A stretch of DNA of 16,886 bases from Candidatus Babeliales bacterium. Its GTDB lineage: Bacteria; Babelota; Babeliae; Babelales; JANWKD01. Where the stretch lies: assembly GCA_025451595.1 (NCBI GenBank), contig JANWKD010000095.1, positions 1-16,886 on the forward strand, written 5' to 3'. The notes beneath the pieces are model-generated. The model had not been told where the DNA came from, did not search any database, and was given only the letters and a program-made list of their open reading frames with translations. Shown here piece by piece: positions 1 to 6,470 of this stretch. Position numbers and translations under genes: made by a program. How positions within the stretch are numbered: the stretch's first letter is position 1; every line of letters begins with the position of its first letter.

Positions 1-257
1 CGGTTTTACAAGTGGGACATTTATGGGGATCGGTTTTTTGGGAACTGCCACCAAAAAAAGATCGTATTCGTGAAAAGATCGATCTATTTTCAGTATCGTC
101 TGATCCTGAACGTATGGTGGCAACAGTGAAAAATAGAACAAATAATGGAATCAATAGGCGCATACAATTACCCTTTTCATTCATGGTGATACTCGTGGTA
201 CAGGATAAATATTTTTTTGAAAAAGGCTATGGTTATACGTTAATTTTTTTTTCTTGA
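1..257 (+). CDS. 3' end of an unrecognised protein (partial, 5' end outside window)
   Basis: The reading frame starting at base 3 is open to the left edge and ends at TGA 255-257, giving about 84 residues. The first GTG (12-14) has no ribosome binding site, so the gene most likely begins outside the window. The visible segment has a charged middle (PPKKDRIREKIDLF, SSDPERMVATVKNRT) and an aromatic, hydrophobic tail (FFEKGYGYTLIFFS). I do not recognise the family. The odd hydrophobic tail after residue 55 could mean the last third is read in a shifted frame; a frame ending at a TAA near 207 encodes a different short tail. Treat it as a possible coding fragment only. Confidence 0.35.
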   Translation, partial: VLQVGHLWGSVFWELPPKKDRIREKIDLFSVSSDPERMVATVKNRTNNGINRRIQLPFSFMVILVVQDKYFFEKGYGYTLIFFS

Positions 258-270
258 CAAAAAAAATTAA
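241..270. repeat. Perfect 12-bp AT inverted repeat with TTGACA at its centre
   Basis: TTAATTTTTTTT (241-252) and AAAAAAAATTAA (259-270) are exact reverse complements separated by CTTGAC. The loop and first arm base contain TTGACA (254-259). It may act as a terminator for the upstream gene, as a bent UP-type element, or both. Confidence 0.5.
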
Positions 271-294
271 ATGAACTTAATTGAAGGCTAAAAT
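254..294 (+). promoter_or_regulatory. Candidate sigma-70 promoter for the 313-2047 operon
   Basis: A consensus -35 TTGACA lies at 254-259, but the hexamers 16-17 nt downstream (CTTAAT or TTAATT, 276-282) are weak. A better -10, TAAAAT at 289-294, would pair only with a poor -35 (TTAAAT, 267-272) and give a leader of about 12 nt. One of the two probably drives the operon. Confidence 0.4.
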
Positions 295-312
295 AATTGA
301 TTAGGAGTTATC

Positions 313-1305
313 ATGTTACGTATAATGTTTTTTTTCGTCTCAATTTTTTCTATCTTGTTAAAAGCGCAGCTTGATTCGCCTGAATTTTGTGGCAAAGTAC
401 TTGCCATCAGTAATATAAAAGAAGATGGTCAGGAGATATCTTCTGCAGAAACGTATAATGCGTTGCATAATTTTTTTTCTCATAAAAATATTCACGATTA
501 TACTGATGCCGCAATCTTTGGAAAAAACCATAATTACTTTGATAATCCTGAACTGCTTAATAATATGCTGGCAAGAGCTTTTGTTCAAAATAGTGCTGAC
601 GTTTGTCCCAATGGACCGCGCAATTATCAAGCAATTATTTTTAATACGTCGGGAATCGATGTTTTTATGGAACGATTAGCTTTTGTCTCACGACTCATTA
701 AAAAGAAGCAACTTCAAGCTGACGAGCTGATAGCATTAGTCGGCACGCACGCTCATAGAGATGATCTTAAAGAAGTTGATTACCTTCTTGGGCTGCCTGA
801 ACTATTTAATCATGATTTTGATCTTAAAGATTACGATAAACAACGTGCACTTGAAAAACTGAATGGATTATTACAAAAAAATAAATGGATTCATCGTGAT
901 GGTATGCAAGCTGCATTGAGTCTTATAGAATGTGATGCTGATATGGCGGCATTAAAAAATAGCACCCGATTTTATTCGGGAGAAGGTGGTAGATCATTAC
1001 GCACGGAAGAATTATTAGAAAATTTGAAAATCTCTGGCCTCAAAAAACCGGTCTCTTCTGAAAATCCTATTGCTTTTATTAGTAATGCGCAGGGTGCTTC
1101 AAAGTTACAAGAAATGATTAAAAAAACTTTTTCAAATGTTGATAGCGCAATTGATATATTAGTTTCTCGTCCTGTTTCGCCCGAAATAGAAGCTACGTTG
1201 TTTCGAGACACTCCACAGCAACGAGCTATGGTTAAGCTCTTTCATTTTTATCGTATATTGGAAACGGGATTGAAGGAAAAGCAAACAAAAGTTGAGGCAT
1301 TTTAA
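313..1305 (+). CDS. Secreted DUF218/ElyC-SanA-like protein (first paralogue)
   Basis: A 330-residue protein. The ATG is preceded by AGGAG (303-307). Residues 1-18 (MLRIMFFFVSIFSILLKAQ) form a Sec signal peptide, so it should act outside the inner membrane. The order of elements resembles the DUF218 (YdcF/SanA/ElyC) Rossmann-like fold: a strand YQAIIFNTSG (105-114), a helix FMERLAFVSRLI (118-129), a strand LIALVG (139-144), a polar T-containing segment GRSLRTEELLENL (226-238), a strand plus helix IAFISNAQ...KLQEM (253-268) and a final helix AMVKLFHFYRIL (305-316). The product at 6471-7385 shares this order. DUF218 proteins have been linked to envelope polysaccharide maintenance, but no activity is assigned here. 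It is the first gene of a tightly packed three-gene unit; its stop TAA shares one base with the next ATG. The family call is inference from motif order. Confidence 0.75.
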   Translation: MLRIMFFFVSIFSILLKAQLDSPEFCGKVLAISNIKEDGQEISSAETYNALHNFFSHKNIHDYTDAAIFGKNHNYFDNPELLNNMLARAFVQNSADVCPNGPRNYQAIIFNTSGIDVFMERLAFVSRLIKKKQLQADELIALVGTHAHRDDLKEVDYLLGLPELFNHDFDLKDYDKQRALEKLNGLLQKNKWIHRDGMQAALSLIECDADMAALKNSTRFYSGEGGRSLRTEELLENLKISGLKKPVSSENPIAFISNAQGASKLQEMIKKTFSNVDSAIDILVSRPVSPEIEATLFRDTPQQRAMVKLFHFYRILETGLKEKQTKVEAF

Positions 1306-1667
1306 TGCAAAACAGAATGCTTTTATTATCATTATTGATTTTTGGTATCATACAAGCAATGGATAAGACAGATGACCCAATCAATTATCCATATGCGTGT
1401 CCTGAAATAATAAAACAATATATCAGAGCTGAATTAAAACATGGGCATATAATTAAACATGCAAATAGTATAGCCGCTTATTTACCAAATTTGCCGACAA
1501 GGGCAGCTTATTGTACAAAAAAAGATGAGAAAAAAGACTGCTTTTTTCTGATAGAGGACTATGTGTCGATGGGGCCTTTAACGTATGAATATTGCAGGCT
1601 TAATTCTCAATGGTATGATTTAATGAAACAATACAAAAAACAACAAAAAAATAAAGGTATCCAATGA
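1305..1667 (+). CDS. Small exported protein of unknown function
   Basis: A 120-residue protein whose ATG overlaps the previous stop by one base (TAATG), with GAGG at 1294-1297, so translation is probably coupled. Residues 2-16 (QNRMLLLSLLIFGIIQA) form a signal peptide; the predicted mature chain starts M-D-K. The mature part contains four cysteines (in YACPE, AAYCT, DCFF and EYCRL), which could form disulfides in an oxidising compartment, and a basic Lys/Gln-rich tail (MKQYKKQQKNKGIQ). I do not recognise a family. Its stop TGA overlaps the next ATG (ATGA), placing it in the middle of a three-gene operon. Confidence 0.75.
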   Translation: MQNRMLLLSLLIFGIIQAMDKTDDPINYPYACPEIIKQYIRAELKHGHIIKHANSIAAYLPNLPTRAAYCTKKDEKKDCFFLIEDYVSMGPLTYEYCRLNSQWYDLMKQYKKQQKNKGIQ

Positions 1668-2047
1668 AGTATATAACACTTTTACTTTTAACCGTTACCA
1701 CCGGATATAGCATGGATAAAAGCTTTTCACCAGAAGAATATGCTGCAGAATCATCGAAAGCTCTAAAAGCAGCGGCCTATTTGGGGGGCGCGTGGGCCGG
1801 GTGTGTTGCGGGAAGCTCTATGACAGCCGCTTTTGCTGCATATAATGCATTGAGACTGCCACAGGCAAATTCTGCTTTTGGCTTGGGCGTTCGTACATCA
1901 TTAATCGTAAGCAATGGGTTATTGGCACAAGGGTTTCGTTTTGGCGCGATTGGTACATCCATTGGCGCTATAGGAGTGGGTGGTTATGGTGCTTATTGTT
2001 TCTACAGATCTCTGCCAACTGTTTCATCAATAAAGTCTAAGGATTGA
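1664..2047 (+). CDS. Small glycine/alanine-rich exported membrane protein
   Basis: A 127-residue protein starting inside the previous stop codon (ATGA, 1664-1667). Residues 1-16 (MKYITLLLLTVTTGYS) form a signal peptide; the mature chain would start MDKSFSPEEY. Two long hydrophobic Gly/Ala-rich stretches follow: about 34-60 (ALKAAAYLGGAWAGCVAGSS...) and 92-115 (GFRFGAIGTSIGAIGVGGYGAY), with GxxxG/GxxxA spacing typical of packed helices. It probably sits in a membrane as a helical hairpin. The family is not recognised. Being last in the 313-2047 unit suggests it works at the same place as the other two exported products. Confidence 0.75.
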   Translation: MKYITLLLLTVTTGYSMDKSFSPEEYAAESSKALKAAAYLGGAWAGCVAGSSMTAAFAAYNALRLPQANSAFGLGVRTSLIVSNGLLAQGFRFGAIGTSIGAIGVGGYGAYCFYRSLPTVSSIKSKD

Positions 2048-2062
2048 ACCTATTGCTTAGAC

Positions 2063-2088
2063 TTCTAAAATAAAATCTCTATTTGAAC
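2063..2088 (+). repeat. 26-nt repeat, copy A
   Basis: TTCTAAAATAAAATCTC (2063-2079) and the following nine bases match the reverse complement of 5227-5252 at 25 of 26 positions. Copy B lies inside the transposase relic and interrupts its coding sequence. No function is evident. Confidence 0.7.
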
Positions 2089-2136
2089 TATGAAAAAATC
2101 ATAAGACGATGTAAGTTTTTAGGTTTAACCGCATAA

Positions 2137-2171
2137 AATGGTTGCTATTTGAAATATTCCTGTTATAATAA
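2137..2171 (+). promoter_or_regulatory. Sigma-70 promoter, duplicated 35-nt block, copy 1
   Basis: -35 TTGCTA (2142-2147), a 16-nt spacer and a perfect -10 TATAAT (2164-2169). The whole block 2137-2171 is identical to 5477-5511 except one base (C2159 versus T5499). It should start transcription near 2176, about 50 nt ahead of the protease gene. Confidence 0.75.
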
Positions 2172-2227
2172 GTTATTATATTGCATGCTAATTTTTCAAG
2201 TTTTATCTTATTGTAAAAGGAAGTCTT

Positions 2228-2788
2228 ATGATTTTTTGTCGATTATTAGTTCTATTTTCGCTGATTGGATCAACTTTTTACGCACATGCATCCCAGCGGG
2301 GCGTTATGACCGCAGTAGGTCAAAAGGGTGATTTTAACCATGCGTTATTTAAATCAGCAGTATCTTTTAATCCGCAGATATTCTCTGCCGGTGTTCCTTT
2401 TTCTGTGGTAAAGCCTATTGCGTCAAATAAACTTGTTATCAACCGTCAATTTTCAGTTTTTGAAAATATTTCTTCCAAAATTTATCAATCCAAAGAGTTT
2501 ATCAGTAAAGCGGTTGATGTTGCCAAAGGTACTACAAATATTGAATTATTTCGGTTGAAAAATAATCTAAATCCTGAAATACAAAAGGCTATTGTTCAAA
2601 CCAAAAATTGTTATCATTTAAATGACAATGAATCTTTAGTGGTTATCGGATCAGGAACAATAGTATTAGGAAAAAATAATCTTTATTATCTTCTAACAGC
2701 AGCTCATTGTCATTGTATTTTACCTGCTAAAAAGCTAGGTTTTTTGATTCCAAGAGGAGGGGAGGATAATTTTTTTTTGCAAAAATGA
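2228..2788 (+). CDS. Secreted trypsin-like serine protease, N-terminal part (His of triad)
   Basis: A 186-residue frame with AAAGGAAG (2215-2222) ahead of the ATG and a signal peptide MIFCRLLVLFSLIGSTFYAHA. A pro-region of about 110 residues is followed by the start of a chymotrypsin-fold domain: GSGTIVLGKNNLYYLLTAAHC (141-161) holds the strand before the active site and the catalytic His160. The frame stops at TGA 2786-2788, right after a nine-T tract, and before the Asp and Ser of the triad. Those occur in the overlapping frame at 2785-3267. Read with a -1 shift at T TTT TTG (2773-2779), the protein would run ...DNFF-FAKMKLTLIDEEDDIAIF without a gap. It is therefore one gene that is frameshifted in the DNA, misassembled at a homopolymer, or expressed by slippage. 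Expected role: periplasmic or secreted proteolysis. Confidence 0.75.
   Translation: MIFCRLLVLFSLIGSTFYAHASQRGVMTAVGQKGDFNHALFKSAVSFNPQIFSAGVPFSVVKPIASNKLVINRQFSVFENISSKIYQSKEFISKAVDVAKGTTNIELFRLKNNLNPEIQKAIVQTKNCYHLNDNESLVVIGSGTIVLGKNNLYYLLTAAHCHCILPAKKLGFLIPRGGEDNFFLQK
2770..2779 (+). other. Slippery T9-G tract at the protease frame break
   Basis: Nine T residues (2770-2778) followed by G. In the upstream frame the codons are AAT TTT TTT TTG, so T TTT TTG (2773-2779) fits the X XXY YYZ heptamer of -1 ribosomal frameshifting. Alternatively, RNA polymerase slippage adding one U would restore the frame. The zero-frame stop is nine bases downstream of the tract. Confidence 0.5.
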
Positions 2789-3267
2789 AATTAACTTTAA
2801 TTGATGAAGAGGATGATATAGCTATCTTTGCTGTTGATAGTGACGATGCTAATAACTATTATGATATGTACAACTCTCATATTCCTTGTATTTCAGCTGA
2901 TTCTTTGGTTGACTATATTCCAATGAGAAATAAACCAGTAATTGCCTATGGGTATCCTGAATATAACAACGACAGATCAAAGCCCTCACAGATAATTTTA
3001 TCTGCCGGTGACAAACTCAATGAAATATTTGCCAATGACGGTTCAGGAAAAATAGATCAATACAAAGATCAATTAGAGTTAACTTCTCACCAAATTCATA
3101 ATAAGTTAAATGGAATGTCAGGTGGCCCCGTATTTACCGTTACGGAGGATAAGATGGGTATAGTTGGAGTTTGTTCTGGACAAGCAGATTTTAAAACGTT
3201 CAATCTTTTCGTTGGAGAGAAACTCAATAACCGCAGCGGGCGTAGGCAATTTGGCAACATATTTTAA
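2785..3267 (+). CDS. Trypsin-like serine protease, C-terminal part (Asp and Ser of triad)
   Basis: A 160-residue frame overlapping the N-terminal part by ATGA. It contains DDIAIF (10-15), fitting the catalytic Asp (D11), and LNGMSGGPVF (108-117) with the catalytic Ser112 in the GxSGG motif, then VGVCSG as the S1-pocket strand. No separate signal peptide or ribosome binding site is seen, so it is most likely the second half of the 2228 gene. Near 3210 the frame again seems wrong: the frame-2 continuation encodes ERNSITAAGVGNLATYFKRAEAKRDQ and runs to TGA 3314-3316, which looks more like a protease tail than the basic end LNNRSGRRQFGNIF. A third frame then gives DSQTSEKSQSWITEK to TAA 3360-3362. 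More than one indel suggests decay or homopolymer-type sequencing error. Confidence 0.65.
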   Translation: MKLTLIDEEDDIAIFAVDSDDANNYYDMYNSHIPCISADSLVDYIPMRNKPVIAYGYPEYNNDRSKPSQIILSAGDKLNEIFANDGSGKIDQYKDQLELTSHQIHNKLNGMSGGPVFTVTEDKMGIVGVCSGQADFKTFNLFVGEKLNNRSGRRQFGNIF

Positions 3268-3366
3268 AAGAGCAGAAGCAAAGAGGGATCAGAGGTTTAA
3301 AGACCCCTATTGTTGATTCGCAGACTTCTGAAAAATCACAATCATGGATAACAGAAAAATAAGCAT

Positions 3367-3394
3367 TTGACGAATTATTAACTTCAGATATAAT
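3367..3394 (+). promoter_or_regulatory. Sigma-70 promoter of the 3440 gene
   Basis: -35 TTGACG (3367-3372), a 16-nt spacer and -10 TATAAT (3389-3394), with predicted start near 3401. AAAGGA at 3427-3432 follows as ribosome binding site. The stretch TTGACGAATTAT is also present in the promoter at 10592. Confidence 0.7.
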
Positions 3395-3439
3395 ATAAAC
3401 TATAAAATAAATCAAAAATAAATACAAAAGGAATATCGA

Positions 3440-4963
3440 ATGTTTTCTTATTTATCAATTTCATTATTGCTTACCAGCATATTTGCTACGTTCCCTATCT
3501 TCAGTATGAATATGAATACTATTGTTCGGCACAAACTATTTCCAGAGTTGTTAAAGGGTTATTCAAAGCAAGCTTTGAGTAACACCACGAATGGATATTT
3601 AAACGTAAAGCAATTTCATTCCAAAAACAACAGCAATTATACGTTTTTTAATAAAAAATCGAAAATGAAATATGCAGCGATTATGTCAGCTTTAGGAGGC
3701 GGAACTGCGACTGCCCTATGGCTTTGGAAAAACATGAATGAAGCAGAAGCTGAGTATGGGTTTCAAATGTTTTTGCAAGAAAAGGTTTATGGTGGCTATC
3801 ATATGAATATTGCGGTAAAACTTCCGTCAAAACCAATGGAAATACCTTCTGAAGAAAAAATTAATTTATCTTTAAAAAAAATATTTGGCGTTGAAGATAA
3901 TACCAAATTACCAAAAATTACCTTATCCGGCGAATGCAGATTGCATCAAGCTAAAAAAGATGAAGCTATTGAACTTTGTAAGCAGCATAATATTCCTTTA
4001 AATGAATCACAAACTGCAGTAATTCTCGATAAACTTACGCCAAATCAGGCAGCACTCGCGTGTAAAAAACATATACTTAATTACGAGGATGCTTCATATA
4101 AATTAATTTATCAACATGCAATTCGTTCTGACGATACGACCTTTTTTTCGGAATTTGGAAGAAATGAGCTTTTAGATGGAATCTATGATAAAATGCCAAT
4201 TAATGAAACGATTCGTGGCATTTTGGGTATGGTTTTATGGGGCGATAGCTATTCTTATGAAATATTGCGCAATTCCAAAACAAATCTTATTGAAATCAAA
4301 AGCATAATAGCTCAAGCAGCAAAAGATAACAAGGCAGAGGTTGAAAAAGCTCTTGTTTGCATCGAGAAAGCTGCAATAAAAGGCGATCATTTAGCACAAA
4401 AAACATTACTTACGCATATTTCTCCATTCAGTGTTCTGCCTATTGAACGGACATTACCCTGGCTCTTTAAAGCAGATGTGAAGAGATTACCTGAAATACC
4501 CTTAATTTTAAATAATATAAAAGAGCTTATCAAATGTAACAAAATTGAACTTACGCAAGAAGTAGTTGAGGGAATAAAACGGATTTGTCCTTCCGATTTA
4601 TATGATTCAAATTTATTTGATAAGACAATGTACGATTTAGGTCGTTATTTTGAAAGTAAGAAAGAGTATACTAAAGCGTTTTCACTTTGGCTTAAAATGG
4701 ATATCCCACATTTTTCAACAATGAGCACGATGGGGAAATATAGTTTAGAAAATAAGAATTATGAAAATGCTATTAATTTTCTTTTAGTCGCACTTTCTTC
4801 AAAAGACCCTTGGTTTTATGATTCAATTAAAAATGATATTAAGCAAAAGCTCTATGATCTTTTAAAGCAAGGTAAATTTAATGCTACTCAGATTTCTATT
4901 GCAAAAGGACTTATACCAAATGATGAAGAATTTAATACGTTATTAAAGAACCTTAAACACTAA
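3440..4963 (+). CDS. Large exported helical-repeat (TPR/Sel1-like) protein
   Basis: A 507-residue protein with AAAGGA seven bases before the ATG. Residues 1-22 (MFSYLSISLLLTSIFATFPIFS) form a signal peptide, with M-N-M following. A second hydrophobic segment, KYAAIMSALGGGTATALWLW (about 77-96), is preceded by Lys and may anchor the protein. The rest is soluble and helical. The last third has paired helices with TPR/Sel1-like spacing: MYDLGRYFESKKEYTKAFSLWLKM, then MGKYSLENKNYENAINFLLVAL, plus VEKALVCIEKAAIKGDHLAQKTLL. Such solenoids bind proteins; in protist-associated bacteria they are common in secreted or surface factors. No enzymatic motif is visible. It is a single-gene unit with its own promoter and no clear terminator behind it. 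Confidence 0.75.
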   Translation: MFSYLSISLLLTSIFATFPIFSMNMNTIVRHKLFPELLKGYSKQALSNTTNGYLNVKQFHSKNNSNYTFFNKKSKMKYAAIMSALGGGTATALWLWKNMNEAEAEYGFQMFLQEKVYGGYHMNIAVKLPSKPMEIPSEEKINLSLKKIFGVEDNTKLPKITLSGECRLHQAKKDEAIELCKQHNIPLNESQTAVILDKLTPNQAALACKKHILNYEDASYKLIYQHAIRSDDTTFFSEFGRNELLDGIYDKMPINETIRGILGMVLWGDSYSYEILRNSKTNLIEIKSIIAQAAKDNKAEVEKALVCIEKAAIKGDHLAQKTLLTHISPFSVLPIERTLPWLFKADVKRLPEIPLILNNIKELIKCNKIELTQEVVEGIKRICPSDLYDSNLFDKTMYDLGRYFESKKEYTKAFSLWLKMDIPHFSTMSTMGKYSLENKNYENAINFLLVALSSKDPWFYDSIKNDIKQKLYDLLKQGKFNATQISIAKGLIPNDEEFNTLLKNLKH

Positions 4964-5015
4964 ATAAAAAATCAGGATATTTTAGTACCAAACATTTCGT
5001 TCCTTTCATTACTAT

Positions 5016-5370
5016 TTATCGGTTGACTTTGACACCGTGTAATTCCTTGAGTTTCTCGGTAGCAAATGTGGGACCAAGCTCATGCCATTCTCCTTGTAAT
5101 AATTCAATGAGAAACTGCTCTTTTTCTTTATCCCAACGCTTTGGACTTTCTTTACACTATTTTTGTGTATAAGCCCAAAATCATCAAATTCCAGATACCT
5201 TTTATACTTCTTTCTAACCCAGCGAGGTTCAAATAGAGATTTTACTTTAGAAAACCTACACTACAACGCAATTGAGCCGCCGCTTCTGTTTTAGTGATTA
5301 AACCCTCTTTAATTTGAGCAAATACCTTTGCCTGTTCCCGTTCTTTACAATTCATGGTAATATATTCCAT
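5016..5370 (-). pseudogene. Truncated, frameshifted ISNCY (IS1202-type) transposase N-terminus
   Basis: Read on the minus strand from ATG 5370-5368: MEYITMNCKEREQAKVFAQ, then IKEGLITKTEAAAQLRCSV, which is the first helix-turn-helix of ISNCY transposases (KERE...G.IT...AA..L). After about 32 extra bases (5225-5256) the homology resumes as RWVRKKYKRYLEFDDFGLIHKN, and after a one-base deletion as PKRWDKEKEQFLIELLQGEW and HELGPTFATEKLKELHGVKVNR, the segment that precedes ETLRK in intact family members. It then ends at TAA 5016-5018. The catalytic RNase H-like domain is missing entirely. So this is a dead relic: about 120 codons of a roughly 400-codon gene, with one insertion, one frameshift and a 3' truncation. 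Family assignment is from remembered family motifs. Confidence 0.8.
5227..5252 (-). repeat. 26-nt repeat, copy B, inserted in the transposase relic
   Basis: The reverse complement of 5227-5252 equals 2063-2088 except for one base. It sits inside the roughly 32 bases (5225-5256) that separate the codons for CSV and RWVRKK of the transposase. The segment is bordered by AGGTT (5225-5229) and AACCT (5253-5257), which are inverted repeats of each other. Confidence 0.65.
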
Positions 5371-5373
5371 AGT

Positions 5374-5443
5374 AGTTCCGGTCCATTTTTAGGTAATTAA
5401 AAGTTATTTATTCTATTAACTAGTTTACCTAAAAACCGGAACT
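5374..5443. repeat. Imperfect inverted repeat at the upstream end of the IS relic
   Basis: AGTTCCGG (5374-5381) plus TTTTTAGGTAA (5386-5396) pair with TTACCTAAAAA (5425-5435) plus CCGGAACT (5436-5443); only a four-base bulge (TCCA) breaks the pairing. It lies directly upstream of the transposase start, where an IS terminus is expected, so 5443 is probably the outer end of the element. The other end of the IS is not visible. Confidence 0.6.
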
Positions 5444-5449
5444 TTTTAC

Positions 5450-5473
5450 TTTGCGCTAACATATTAGCGCAAA
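5450..5473. promoter_or_regulatory. Perfect 10-bp hairpin just upstream of a promoter
   Basis: TTTGCGCTAA (5450-5459) and TTAGCGCAAA (5464-5473) are exact reverse complements with loop CATA. There is no T run on either strand, so it is unlikely to be a terminator. It ends eight bases before the -35 box at 5482, a position that suits an operator. No regulator is identified. Confidence 0.45.
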
Positions 5474-5476
5474 AAC

Positions 5477-5511
5477 AATGGTTGCTATTTGAAATATTTC
5501 TGTTATAATAA
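5477..5511 (+). promoter_or_regulatory. Sigma-70 promoter, duplicated 35-nt block, copy 2
   Basis: -35 TTGCTA (5482-5487), a 16-nt spacer and -10 TATAAT (5504-5509). Identical to 2137-2171 at 34 of 35 positions. It should start transcription near 5516 for the ankyrin-like gene at 5565. Confidence 0.75.
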
Positions 5512-5564
5512 TTAAATATAGCATTTACTGCTTTTTATATTTTAATCCAATTTTTGGAGGTGTC

Positions 5565-6392
5565 ATGATTTTACATAGACTATTTACTAAGGTTTTTCTC
5601 GTTGGAGCAATTCTTCCCTTGAACTTGTTTGCCAATATTGAAGATGAAATTAAATACAAGCCTCATGAAGAGTTTGCAAATTTAGACTTTCAAAATATAG
5701 ATACTGTTCGTGGCTGGCTTGCAAAATATGATTCAAACCAGCCTATTTATATAAAAGGCCGGCATCATGGCTCAACCGAAGAAGTATGGGTCAAAACTCC
5801 CATAACATTATTAAAAATGGCTATCCAAAAAAAAGCTCCCAAAGATGTAATTGCGGAAATATTAAAAAAAGCTGATCCCAACTATTTAGCAGCAGAAGGA
5901 ATGGGTGATCTTGTAGGGATACGAATTGATGAGGATCTAAACATTCTTGGCTTAATTCCATTAAAAGTAGCAATATTTACCTCTTACATTGAAGCAATAG
6001 AGCTTTTATTAAATGATTCTAGAACGAAAAAGCTTAATAAAAAATCAATGGATGCTTATATTTTAATGTTATTAATTAGAATTGATGATGGCTTATACGG
6101 TCATAAGTATCAAAAAGCTAAATTAGAAACGAATTATAAAATATATCAATTATTGACGGGCAAACAATTTGATCCTGATGAAGCGAATTGGACTTATTTT
6201 AGAAATAACCCGGATTTTGCAAAGAGTTTTGGAAAAGGGGAATGGCGTAATTGGACAAAATATACTGAAATTCGTGAAAAACCTAATCAAACAACTATTA
6301 ATGATGATGATATGCCGAATTTTTTTGAGGATCTTTTTATCGATGAAAGAACAATCATTGATCTTTACCAGAAATCAGGCATCATTGGTTAA
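5565..6392 (+). CDS. Secreted ankyrin-like repeat protein
   Basis: A 275-residue protein with a very strong ribosome binding site GGAGGT (5556-5561). Residues 1-23 (MILHRLFTKVFLVGAILPLNLFA) form a signal peptide. The mature part shows degenerate ankyrin-type helix pairs: TPITLLKMAIQKKAPKDVIAEILKKADPN (78-106), LIPLKVAIFTSYIEAIELLLND (130-151) and a further helical pair to about 198. The TPL-like start, the xVI..LL.. second helix and the ADPN turn are ankyrin hallmarks, although the repeats are diverged and only two are convincing. The C-terminal 75 residues are acidic and aromatic with no known motif. Ankyrin repeats mediate protein binding and are frequent in effectors of bacteria living in amoebae; a host-directed role is inference. 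It is a single-gene unit ending at the terminator at 6422. Confidence 0.75.
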   Translation: MILHRLFTKVFLVGAILPLNLFANIEDEIKYKPHEEFANLDFQNIDTVRGWLAKYDSNQPIYIKGRHHGSTEEVWVKTPITLLKMAIQKKAPKDVIAEILKKADPNYLAAEGMGDLVGIRIDEDLNILGLIPLKVAIFTSYIEAIELLLNDSRTKKLNKKSMDAYILMLLIRIDDGLYGHKYQKAKLETNYKIYQLLTGKQFDPDEANWTYFRNNPDFAKSFGKGEWRNWTKYTEIREKPNQTTINDDDMPNFFEDLFIDERTIIDLYQKSGIIG

Positions 6393-6421
6393 TAAATAAG
6401 ATTTTATAACTATTATTATTG

Positions 6422-6458
6422 CGGCTAGGGAGTCAATGTTTATTCCCTAGCCGTTTTC
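6422..6458 (+). terminator. Rho-independent terminator after the ankyrin-like gene
   Basis: A perfect 10-bp stem, CGGCTAGGGA (6422-6431) with TCCCTAGCCG (6444-6453), and a 12-nt loop, followed by TTTTCTTTT. The opposite strand has no T run directly after the stem, so it mainly serves the plus strand. It stands between two convergent genes. Confidence 0.85.
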
Positions 6459-6470
6459 TTTTGAATGTAT

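Noticed and set aside
2149..2331. Open frame across the promoter and start of the protease gene
   Set aside because: It begins inside the -35/-10 block and has no ribosome binding site; it is a shadow of the protease signal-peptide region.
5450..5473. Terminator reading of the 10-bp hairpin
   Set aside because: It is followed by A residues on the plus strand and a mixed sequence on the minus strand, so there is no U tract in either direction.
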